The notes under the pieces: generated by a model
Databases searched by the model: none
Told to the model about the DNA's origin: nothing
What the model saw: only the letters and a program-made list of their open reading frames with translations
Position numbers and translations under genes: made by a program
From: Mermis nigrescens
Lineage: Eukaryota > Nematoda > Enoplea > Mermithida > Mermithidae
Length of the DNA: 64,000 nt
Direction of reading: 5' to 3'
Assembly: GCA_036768485.1 (NCBI GenBank)
Contig: JAVLUZ010000082.1
Coordinates: 146,389 to 210,388, forward strand
Part shown: piece after piece, positions 47,207-56,690 of the stretch
Layout of the letters: each line of letters opens with the position of its first letter
Position numbering within the stretch: the first letter of the stretch is position 1

Positions 47207-47445
47207 CATAGGTGGGCAGCACCGAAATTCTGGGGGGTGAAAAAATGGTCTTAAAAGTGATCGTATGGCGAAAAAACTACCATTTTTCGACGTTTCTCAT
47301 CGAGCACTATCCAATGGCATTAAAAAATCGCTAAAAAAGCAAAAAAATTTCAAAATTTGAATTCTGGGGGAGTATTTTGATTTTTGGGAGGAGGTATTTC
47401 AACTTCTGGGGGTGCATACCCCCCAAACCCCCACGCCCATGTGTG
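47207..47445 (+). mobile_element. hAT-like MITE family M1, copy 6
   Basis: Starts CATAGGTGGGCAGCACC and ends CCACGCCCATGTGTG. Perfect 8-bp duplications GCGCTATC flank it (47,199-47,206 and 47,446-47,453). The other copy of the host repeat, at about 39,046, has the uninterrupted GGTAGCGCTATCGCGC site. Confidence 0.93.
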
Positions 47446-47649
47446 GCGCTATCGCGCTACCTATGATGAAGTCTTGGCATGTATTTTTTGAATCATGAGT
47501 GAATGGAACCGTGTACAGTTTACTTGCCTCTTCATATTAAAACAAGAGACTGATTAGTTCATATTCCGCTGAATCATAGTGTGATGCTACCCGATTTGAA
47601 TACTGTTTGCTGCATATTTTAACGATTTTTTATGAACAGTGTAGCATCA

Positions 47650-47760
47650 TAAGCAATCTATAATATTAACTTCGAGTTGTGTGTAAGTGTGTGTGTGTCT
47701 GTGAGGCAAAAAAGTTTTTACTGGATAATTTTGTGATACTTATATTTTCACTCAATGGGT
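47650..47760 (+). repeat. Short dispersed repeat with GT tract
   Basis: AATCTATAATATTAACTTCG, AGTTGTGTGTAAGTGTG... and CTTATATTTTC recur at 63,910-64,000, where the window ends. Confidence 0.55.
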
Positions 47761-48580
47761 ATTTTCGGGCGCTAATTACAATTTTTTGATCAAAATGGCT
47801 CGATCGGACTCCTGAAACACGGAAACTACGGATTTATGTAAAAGGTTTTGGTAGCTCTAGCCGCTTATGCAAGTGCCGCAGGGTAAAATTTTAAAGCCAC
47901 CCTAGATCAACTTTTTTATGCGCTATCGACTGGTGTAAACCACTTTACGCTACAGTGTAAACTTATGTGATGCGGTAAGAAAAACGTGATTTACAAGTGT
48001 ATTTTATCAAATATCTCAAATCGCAGCTGATAAATTTTTTTATAGTTTTCACCAATTATTGGATATCTTATGACTGACCTTACTGTAAAATTTGGAAGAA
48101 AATTCACGGATTGGTTTTTGAGATACGGGAGCCCAAAAGGTACCCTATGCATAGCGTAAAATTTAGGTTTTTGTCTTTTTTGCAGAAGCACAGATTGACT
48201 GTTGCTTCCAAAATTTGGCCCCTGGGGTTTCTGGGACCGCTGATTCCATATTCGCTGCTTTAAATATACGATCTGGCATCATAAAACATGTATGAGACGG
48301 ACTGAAAGGAAATCACGTACGGGTACTTATAAACATGATTAATCACTGAAAAAGAGCTTGCACCAAGTCAAAAATTTTGACCTTGTAAACCAGCGCGCGT
48401 GAAATTTAATGCGAAGCAATTGAAAGCAGCAAACATTCGGCTTTCGAAAGAAAGCATCAAACATGCGGCTTTCGAAAATACAAATCCAAATGTTTTTGCT
48501 TCTAGCGGCTAATTTAATATGCAACTTTTTGCATTTGTTTACAATGAGAGCAAAGTTGAACATTGTACAAAGTTGAACCC

Positions 48581-49345
48581 GACGATATAAGATAGGACGT
48601 GATACAACATACTCAATGCTATACAATAGGACGTGATGTAACATACCTCATGCTATACAATAGGACGTGATATAACATGCCCCATGCTATAAGATAGGAC
48701 GTGATATAACATACCCAGTGTTACAGGATAGGACGTGATATAACATTCCCCATGCTACAAGATAGGACTTGATATACCATATCCAGTGCTATAACATATC
48801 CTGTGCTGTAAGATTGGTGTCCCAAAACATCAAAAATATGGTTTGCACCAAAAAAATCTCTAAACATCCCAAAACATAAAAAAAATGGTTTTGACCAAAA
48901 AAATTCTTAACACCCCAAAACATCAAAAATATGGTTTTGACCAAAAAAAATTTTTACACCTTCAAAAACATCAAAAGTATCGTTTTGGACAAAAAAGTTT
49001 TTTTAATATTCCAAAACGTTAAAAATATGGTTATGATCAAACAAAATTTTTAAACATCCCAAACCATCTAATGGTATAATTTCCAGAACATCCCAGAACA
49101 TCAAAAATATGATTTAGGATAAAGAATTCTCAGAACCATTCTATAACGTCAGGAATATGGATTTAATCAAAGAAATGGTTGACAAAAGACAGTTTTAAAA
49201 AATTTAAAAAATACAATATGTTTTTACCAACAATTTTTTTAGAAGTATCCGAAAAACATCAAAAGTCCCGAAAAATAAAAAATACAAGAGACATCTCAAT
49301 CCCGAGGCTAAGTTCAGCCAGGGCAACGCCGGGCAGCTCAGCTAG
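48581..49345 (+). mobile_element. Helitron-like element, 5'-truncated copy 4
   Basis: Contains both tandem arrays (GATAGGACGTGATATAACAT units, then ATCAAAAATATGGTTTTGACC units), then the end hairpin CCAGGGCAACGCCGGGCAGC and CTAG at 49,345. The base after CTAG is A rather than T. The TCTACTATATA start and the following 300 bp are missing. Confidence 0.65.
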
Positions 49346-49559
49346 ATATAAAAAATATAAAAACCGCTCGCCGATCCATTGCAGAGTCATTCAATTTTTT
49401 TATACTAATTACTGGTTAAGATATTATTTGTTTACAAACACTCTAGCAGATGGGGCAGCGAAGCGCCCCATTTGCTAGTCAATTATTAACTTCGTAATGT
49501 ATCATCTTGTTTGTATTTATGTACCTCAATACATTGTACAAGGTACGTATATATACATG

Positions 49560-49807
49560 CATACCTGGGCGTGAGGGAAGGGGTTTTAGGAGGGTATGCA
49601 CCCCCCGAGAAACCAAAATACTCCTCTTGAAATCAAAATACTCCCTCCAGATTTCAAGTTTTGAAAATTTGCCAATGGATAGTGCTCGATGAGGAACCTT
49701 GAAAAATGGTGTTTTTTCGCCATACCGTCACTATTTAGGCCATTTTTTGACCTTCGAAAAAATCTTGCACCCCCCTCACCCCAGAACTTTGGAGCCGCCC
49801 ACCTATG
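49560..49807 (-). mobile_element. hAT-like MITE family M1, copy 7
   Basis: In plus-strand order it starts CATACCTGGGCGTGAGG and ends GCCGCCCACCTATG. The flanks TATACATG and TGTACATG match at 7 of 8 bases. Confidence 0.88.
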
Positions 49808-50915
49808 TGTACATGCCTACTTACCTGATTGTACAGCGAGTGATATGCGTGGGCGTATATGCGTACGTATACTCAGCGTAACCCGGACACTTTAAGGCAG
49901 AGCCGGACACTTTTAGGTGTCTTTTAGTGTCCGGGAGGACATTTCAGATACCTAAAAGTGTCCGGCCGGACACTTTAAGGCGCGGACACTTTGTCGACAC
50001 CGGCATTAATGTTTCTGTTTTGTATGATTTGAGCGGTATAAATTGAATTTAAAGAGCTAAAACGTCAAAATTTTCCGGCGCATAGCGCCGCTAGTAACTG
50101 TTCTTTCTTTTTGTAAAGCTCTAGCATTGCGTTTAAAAGCATGAATCTTTCAAAATATCTTCAGACAAAATTAGTAATTCGCACTTTTCTTGTTAGAAGC
50201 TTAAACTGTTAAAATTGTTTTGTACAAATTTGATAATTTTCTGCTCTGTCAGACTATTATTATTCACAGAGCTACAAAATGTTAAGGGCGGTACAAAATG
50301 ACTAAATTTCTTGGCGCTTTGCGCCACTTATGATTTTCGAACTGTTTTTCAATAGAAAGGCCGTAAATTCTACATGAAAACGGTAAAAATCCCATGAATT
50401 TTCGGCGCTTCGCGCTGCTTTACACTTTTTGTATTTTTGATCGTCAGACATCCATAAATTAGCTAGGCTATACTACTAAAGGTCGAAAAACTCAGTTTTA
50501 TTATACATGACGTTACTAGCATTCAATGCAAAAGAAGTCTAAAAATTTTTGTTTATGCCCCTCGAACCAAAATCCCGGCTTCGCCTCTGGTCTTAGGGAC
50601 AAGAAAGTCACAGGGCATGACTTTTTCACAGATATATTCATGTTATAAGTACTGTGTGAGGAAACTTGTATGGAATAATCATCCATACATAGATGAACAG
50701 CATGGCTGCTTTAAGGGGTCAGTCTGCGGAAGGTTTAGTTAATGAGCTTTTTTTGGGCCCCACAAAATGAACCCAGAAACTGATAATTATAAATGCTAAA
50801 ATACATATAGTGCAGACTATCTTAAAAATAGGATTTAAAATTATCGAATTAAAAAATATAATAAAAAATGAAATTCTTCGAAAACTGAATTATCATAAAC
50901 TCTGTTATTTTTAAA

Positions 50916-51169
50916 GCATTTTGAAGAAAATTTTAGATTTCTATCCATTTTTAAATTTACTTTTGTTATCCTATAACTGTCTTTGTATACCGAAAAATCC
51001 TTCATGCGCAAAAGACGATCCCGAGCAGTCCTTTACAAATAAATATACAGCCGAAAAAATATTCGCTAAATTTAAAAAGGATGTTTCAAAATTGAATGTT
51101 CAATGCTTTAATTGTAAACAAGACTATCGATTTATCATGGAATCTTTGCCTTTTTCTCTCGCAATATGA
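50916..51169 (+). CDS. Possible exon encoding a small Cys-containing secreted-like segment
   Basis: After TTTTTAAAG (possible acceptor) a frame reads ILKKILDFYPFLNLLLLSYN, CLCIPKNPSCAKDDPEQSFT, NKYTAEKIFAKFKKDVSKLN and VQCFNCKQDYRF, ending TGA at 51,169. There is a hydrophobic N-terminal stretch and a CxxC late in the frame, but no ATG. No family is recognised. An M1 MITE follows 35 bases after the stop. Confidence 0.22.
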
Positions 51170-51203
51170 GTTCCGAGTTCAGAAGGCCTTAAGCGGTCAA
51201 AAG

Positions 51204-51452
51204 CACACCTAGGCGGGCGGGGGTTGGGGTATGCTCCCCGAAAAACCAAAATACACCCCCCAGAATTCAATTTTCGAAATTTTTTTTGGTTTTTTCGCAA
51301 TTTTTTGATGCCAATGTGCTCGATGAGAAAGTGCTCGATGAAAAACGTTGAAAAATGGTGTTGTTTGCCATACCACCATTTTTTAAGCGCCATTTTTTGA
51401 CCTTTGAAAAATCTTGCACCCTCCCCCAGAATTTTGGTGCTGCCCAAATATG
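51204..51452 (-). mobile_element. hAT-like MITE family M1, copy 8
   Basis: In plus-strand order it starts CACACCTAGGCGGGCGG and ends GCTGCCCAAATATG. Perfect 8-bp duplications GTCAAAAG lie at 51,196-51,203 and 51,453-51,460. A small internal duplication (GTGCTCGATGAGAAA / GTGCTCGATGAAAAA) is present. Confidence 0.92.
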
Positions 51453-51559
51453 GTCAAAAGAGACATGGGTGAAATGAATAACTTCTAAATTTAAAAATTT
51501 GGTAGATTAAAAAATGCTGACAACAGTCTGCGCTGCATGGCTGCTATTTGTGCCTTTCA

Positions 51560-52700
51560 TAAACTTATTTGCATTCTTAATTGAAAACTGGCCATTGCTA
51601 TTCACACGCGTATGCTTTAGTTTACACCCGTCATTATTCAATTAGGTTCCAGATAGTGCGTCGCTCGCAGCTTGTTGATCTACTTAATTTAATATTTATT
51701 CCGCACCATTAGCAATTATAATACTTTTAATTGATAGTCTTTGTTCAAGACAGTATGTATCTAACAGAGGTCAGTTTAAGCAATACTCTCTTTATATTTC
51801 GAACAACGTAAATCAGAAATCGTTTTCGTACTTGTCCCTGGTGAAGCCATATTTTGATGTCTTCTAAAGGCACGAAAAAAATTACTGGACTAGTGCATAT
51901 TGTTTTTCACATCCTTAACATCGTGATAATTCAAGCTTATAGTGTTAATAGACGGATAGTCCATTAAATCGTTTGATTGATGCGAAAGGTTAGAATATTT
52001 CGGCTGATTAATGCTTTTCTAGTCAATGCTGCAGCTTCGTAAAAAATAAAATGGTTGATTAGACCGACTCGGAGCTCCGAAATTTTTTTCACGTTTTTGT
52101 CTTTGAATTCGATCTTAGGCACCGAGTTTTTGACATTCCTACTACTTTACTTTATCAAGTTATTATCAAGCCAAATAATTTGTACCAACTACGAAAAAAT
52201 AAGCATAAGATTAATGTTTACGGGCAAATTAGGCTTTCCTCTGTATCTCTTACGTCTTGTTTTAGTTATAGGCACAGTTGATCAATAACATTTGAGAATA
52301 TTTCTGCAAAAATTTTCTTGCTAGCTCTACTTCCAGAATCGAGTTTAAAATATTCTAAATTTCGAAAATTTCAAATAACTATGAAACAAAAGGTCTCTCT
52401 CCTTGTTAATCTCCTCTGAGAAGCAAAAACCTGTAAAATTTTGACTCATCGTACTCGTATTTGGATTAACGTTAAGTAATAAGTAAATCAATGAACGATG
52501 CTTACGAAAAGAAGTAAGAAAGATGCAAAAGTAATCATTGATCATTGTTATAAGTTTATGGATCTGAATTTCAAGCCCATCCACTTCATACAAAAAGTGT
52601 TCTTATTGACGAGAAACGGCATCATTGATGACCAAAGCCCGCAGGGAGGACGGCTGTTTCAATCGCATCAAGGGCCTTTTTCGTAATTCTTTGAGGGAAA
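51560..52700. repeat. Diverged duplicated segment G, copy 1
   Basis: Blocks such as ACACGCGTATGCTTTAGTTTA, GTCGCTCGCAGCTTGTTGA, GTCTTTGTTCAAGACAG and GAGAAACGGCATCATTGATG recur in order at 55,890-56,620. The frame at 52,498-52,686 is within it and is not conserved as a frame in the other copy. Confidence 0.55.
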
Positions 52701-52903
52701 GCGTAAACATTTGATCCTCTCATTGTTTGCAGTAGCTTGCAATGATTTTCCTTTCGGTTTGAAATATGGCAAATTTTAATCCTCTGTTAAAACCGTGTTT
52801 GTGATTTATATTATCCTGTGTTAAGTATCAGTTTTAATGGTTTTAATGGCTGAATTCAACACAACAAATAAAAGATGGACACACAAAATGTACAACGCAC
52901 GGC

Positions 52904-53796
52904 TGCAAGCCGATGTAGCATCGTTAAGTGTCCGGGCGGTAAAGTATCCGGCCGGACACTTTACGATGCGGCAAAGTGTCCAGCGGACACATTACGATGA
53001 GCAGTAAAGTGTCCGGCCTTGCCCTTGTAAAGTGTCCGGGTCATGTTGTTCTTATTTTTCGTAACAGTAGCGAAGTTGCATATGCATGTATGTACTTATT
53101 CAACAATAAACTGACTATTGTTTACGCACAATGCAATGCTGTGACCTTTGACCGCTTGTTATGATCAAAAATCGTATGACTTTTTGGTTGCTTCTGATGC
53201 ATAAATATTCTGGAGTTCATGACTTCACAAAAACCGTATTTTTGGGGTTTTTAGACAAGTAATAAAAATTTGAATTTTTAAAATTTTGCAATTAAAAAGT
53301 GTCATTTTTTAATCGCACTAGAACCAGAATTATAGGAAATACTCCACATATTCCGCGAAGCGCCGAATTTTTAAGGATTTCACGTCAGACATGCAATTTT
53401 CCAATTTTTTGCACATTGTCTTCACCTTTTCAATAATTTTCCGGCCACAAGGGGCTTAGCTGGGCGCCACCGCCCCTGAAAATATGGCCCTGTGTCTATA
53501 TATATTAGCATTTTTACGTGACATCACCTGCTTCTCTTTATTTCGTTTCACTTAGTTACTTTGTCAATTCGCTTTAAATAAAAATTTGTCTTGGTACCTA
53601 ATTTTGTATCATTCCAAAAATCAAATAAATCGTCTGTGCTTGATTGTTACATTATCTTAACCAGCAAGAGCATTCCTAAATGACATTACGCTACACAAAC
53701 ATAGGCCGGACACTTTAAGACGGACCCGGACACTTTACGGCATCTTAAAGTGTCCGGCCGGACACTTTACGATGCCGGACACTTTGCAGCATGACA
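52904..53796. mobile_element. 0.9-kb relative of the TG...CA element
   Basis: Starts TGCAAGCCGATGTAGCATCG and ends CTTTGCAGCATGACA, followed by CCGG. Several AAAGTGTCCGG units, including the palindrome GTGTCCGGCCGGACAC, sit at both ends, as in the 7.1-kb element. The 4 bases before the left end are CGGC, so a target duplication is not confirmed. Confidence 0.5.
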
Positions 53797-54703
53797 CCGG
53801 CACACAACAATAACTTGTAAAGACATGACAAACGAAAAACAAAGCCCCAACTCGTCAGAACTCCGACTGACTCTATCCTATTAGGATGATTACAGTAAAG
53901 CAACATCAACGAAAACAACTTAACAACGATTAAGATAACTTTTTGCCAAATCGAATGTTCTAGAAGTTTATAGCGGTAATATATGTAAATTACTGATGTT
54001 AGCATATACGTAACTCATGGCTTCGCTACAAAAGTGCGTTCTATAGTTAGTTTCATTTAAGTGCGCTTTTATATTGAATTTAATCCGTATGAATCAGGCT
54101 ACAAAGGTGATTTAAAATTTTGATGCAATAATGCGGCTCTACATCGGCAAACGTCTCGCCATAAGTCGATATACCGCAGGATACCAGAACTACGGCGTCA
54201 CTTTAAAACATTTTTGTATGCACTTTAGATTTTTTAGTAAGTTGTCAAACGTTAACGTTTGTGACATTTCGTTAATTTTTAAATCGCATATTTGAGTATT
54301 TCATTCTTTGTAAATTTTTATAATCTTCAGATATTCTGGTAGAGAATTTGTACTGAAGCTAAAACTGATATTTTATAACGCACTGGCGTCAATACTAAGA
54401 TAAAAAAATCGAAATTTGCTCTTCCTCAAAAATTTTTCTTGGCTAGAAAAGTAAAAACATTCTTTGACCGTGAAACGCATTCTTTTTAAGCTTCAAGGAG
54501 TTTTTATTATCCAGCAACTGACGATTTCGGTAACGATATAGACTAGTAAGTCCACAGGAAAGCAACTTTGTTTAGCCAAACTTTATATGCTTATCAACTG
54601 TTGTGTGCAGTATCGTGATTTTTGTTTTGCTTACATCGCTTTTGTAATCAATTTTCAATGACTTAATAATTGTGATCCATGCGCAGTGTCACCTGAAATA
54701 AAG

Positions 54704-55383
54704 GGCAAACTTATAGTATCGGGGACCGGCCGCACAGTCCGTTTTTCGGGCGGAGCATCGTTATAAAAGGGAAGCCATGATTGGTCAGACAAATAAGTGT
54801 TCTACTGCGTATTCTCACACGCAAAGTAAACAAACGCAGGGCATCAATGATTTACGACCGGTAAAACAGCTACAGTTAATAAGGGTAAATAAATATGGGC
54901 CGCACAGTCCGTTTTTGGGGTGGAACTTCGTTACAGAAGGGAAGCCATGATTGGTCAGACAAATAAGTGGTTTTGCCGATTCTTCGATCAGACTATAGGT
55001 TCCATTGCATGGAATGCAATCGACACTACTGCGAAGGATTTTTTGGCTTTGAAAGTACTAAATAACGCTTAAATTGCCCTTTTAAATTACATTAAGCTCA
55101 GATAAATTCATTCTGACACTAAGTCGACGGATAGCGCAACACAAATTAGATTTTTCCTGTAGCTACAATGCATACTGTTATTTACCCATATTTATTCACC
55201 CATATTAAGTGTAGCTATTGTTTTACCGATCGTAAATCATTGATGCCCTGCGCTTGTTCACTTTGCGTGTGAGAATACGCAGTAAACCACTTATTTGTCT
55301 GACCAATCATGGCTTCCCTCCTATAACGATGCTCCGCCCCAAAAACGGACTGTGCGGCCGGTCCCCGATACTATAAGTTTGCC
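54704..55383. mobile_element. 680-bp long-TIR element with 8-bp target duplication
   Basis: The ends GGCAAACTTATAGTATCGGG and the inverse begin arms of about 195 bases that differ at only a few positions (54,704-54,898 and 55,188-55,383). AAATAAAG flanks both sides exactly (54,696-54,703 and 55,384-55,391). A third, direct copy of the arm's first part lies internally at 54,896-54,975. Non-coding. Eight-base duplications occur in hAT, Merlin and P-type transposons; the GG start slightly favours Merlin, but this is a guess. Confidence 0.88.
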
Positions 55384-55391
55384 AAATAAAG

Positions 55392-55889
55392 TACCTACCT
55401 ACTTATAGTTCTAAAAGGTTCTGCCCAAACTTATGTGAGGCATACTGTAAACATGGTACCTATATGTGTACCTATATACCTACGTACTAATAAAAGGTAC
55501 TTACGAATTAAGCGGTGACAAAAACTATTTGCGGTAAAAAGTCTCAAAAGGGATAACAAATTAAGAATCGCAAAACTCGTACATTTTAAAAGACTGAAAA
55601 GTGCAAGCAAAGTTTGCGTTCCATGAGCATGATTGTATAGTCAGCTTGCACAAAACCTTGTACATTGATAGCAATGTTTAAAAGTCAGTATAAATCGATT
55701 ACAAAAGCTGTTTAAACTTAAAAACATGCTATATCTTCTACGCAGCGATTAATATGCATGTGAAGTTTTGCATGACAAAATTATTAGTGTTGTAGACACA
55801 GCCTTAAACCACTTTTTGTAGCTACTCGCTAGGCGCTGAAAATCGATTTCTATATACGAGGTTTCGTGAAATATACTTTAATTTACTCC
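55392..55889. other. Non-coding stretch
   Basis: AT-rich with TACCTAC-type short repeats near 55,393-55,500. No frame or element could be supported. Confidence 0.35.
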
Positions 55890-56620
55890 TTTGATAAAAT
55901 TATTTGCAACTCTTAACTGGCAATCGCTATGTATACACGTACGCTTTAGTTTAAATCTATAATTATTCTCTTTAAGTTTCAGCACGTCGCAGCTTATACA
56001 CATGCTTCATTAAATAGTTTTTTCCTCCATCCGCAATCAAAATATACATACCTACTTATTTGGTAGTCTTCGTTGAAGACAGCATAGACCTAAAAGAGGT
56101 TATTTCAAGTAGACTCTCTAATTCTTTAATTCAGGGCATTTAGTTCAAAAAACGATAAATCAGATCTGGGTTTCCTTCTTGTCGTTTAAATCTATCTTTT
56201 GACGTTTCTGAAGACACGGATATAATTGGTTGACTGGTCAAAATAATTTTTAAGAAACAAAAGGTCTGTCACCTCAGTTATTAATCTCTTCACTGATGAT
56301 GCAGCAAATTGAGTGTTCAGTAACAAAGCGGAGCTATTCGTGTTCAAAATTTTGACACTGCAGAACATCTAAGTACATACATAGTAAATAAAGAAACTAA
56401 TAGAGGATGTTACGAAAAGAATAGAAAGTAGGAAGAAAGAAGCAAACTTATTTATTGATTACAGACATGTGTTATAGGTTTATGGACATAGCTCATCCAG
56501 TTTATAAAAAGGAAATTTTGATTACGATGAGAAACGGTATTGTTGAAGCCAAGGTCAGAGTTCCTAAATCTGCCGACGACAATACAAAAGAGCTGGGGTT
56601 CGTTGTTATGTATGACTAAT
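55890..56620. repeat. Diverged duplicated segment G, copy 2
   Basis: Matches 51,560-52,700 in the same orientation at ordered blocks (TACGCTTTAGTTTAAATC, GTCGCAGCTTATACACATG, GTCTTCGTTGAAGACAGCAT, GAGAAACGGTATTGTTGAAG) with many indels. Confidence 0.55.
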
Positions 56621-56690
56621 ATATGTACGTATCTGTTCGGGAACCAGTTACCCATAGATTCACATTAGGTTCGGTCTGGGGGCTGAGGCG

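Larger units (their letters stand above)
43708..47490. repeat. 3.2-kb dispersed repeat, copy B
   Basis: Co-linear with 35,908-39,085. It has about 500 bp extra near 44,500-45,000 made of repeated GTAAACTTTACAC-like motifs, and a MITE at 47,207-47,445 inside its right end. It lies wholly within the 7.1-kb TG...CA element. Confidence 0.78.
42907..49999. mobile_element. 7.1-kb TG...CA element with palindromic GTGTCCGG termini
   Basis: Inserted in the family C element. CCGG precedes TGCCACCTAGG at 42,907 and follows GTCGACA at 49,999, while the uninterrupted copy near 57,964 reads GCGCCGGCATTAAT with a single CCGG. The ends are inverted repeats: TGCC...GCACCTTAAAGTGTCCGG on the left, TGTCGAC...GCGCCTTAAAGTGTCCGG on the inverted right. 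Both contain the 16-base palindrome GTGTCCGGCCGGACAC. The interior holds an M1 MITE, the second 3.2-kb repeat and a Helitron fragment, with no transposase. TG...CA plus a 4-bp duplication recalls LTR elements or Ginger-type transposons; neither is proven. Confidence 0.65.
41503..50589 (+). mobile_element. hAT-type element family C, split by nested insertions
   Basis: The left end is CA (41,503-41,504), interrupted by a MITE, then TAGGCGTAGCCAG from 41,759. The right end is CGGCTTCGCCTCTG at 50,589, the inverse of the left end. GTCTTAGG occurs immediately outside both ends (41,495-41,502 and 50,590-50,597), a perfect 8-bp target duplication joining ends 9.1 kb apart. The element's own sequence is 41,759-42,906 and 50,000-50,589 with a MITE removed, co-linear with the inverse copy at 56,691-58,832. 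No transposase frame. Confidence 0.82.

Noticed and set aside
41759..50589. Treating 41.8-42.9 kb and 50.0-50.6 kb as two separate element fragments
   Set aside because: The shared GTCTTAGG flank and the continuous copy at 56.7-58.8 kb show they are two halves of one element.
52498..52686. 62-codon frame as a possible exon
   Set aside because: The region is duplicated at 56.4-56.6 kb, where the frame is broken by indels, so there is no sign of coding constraint.
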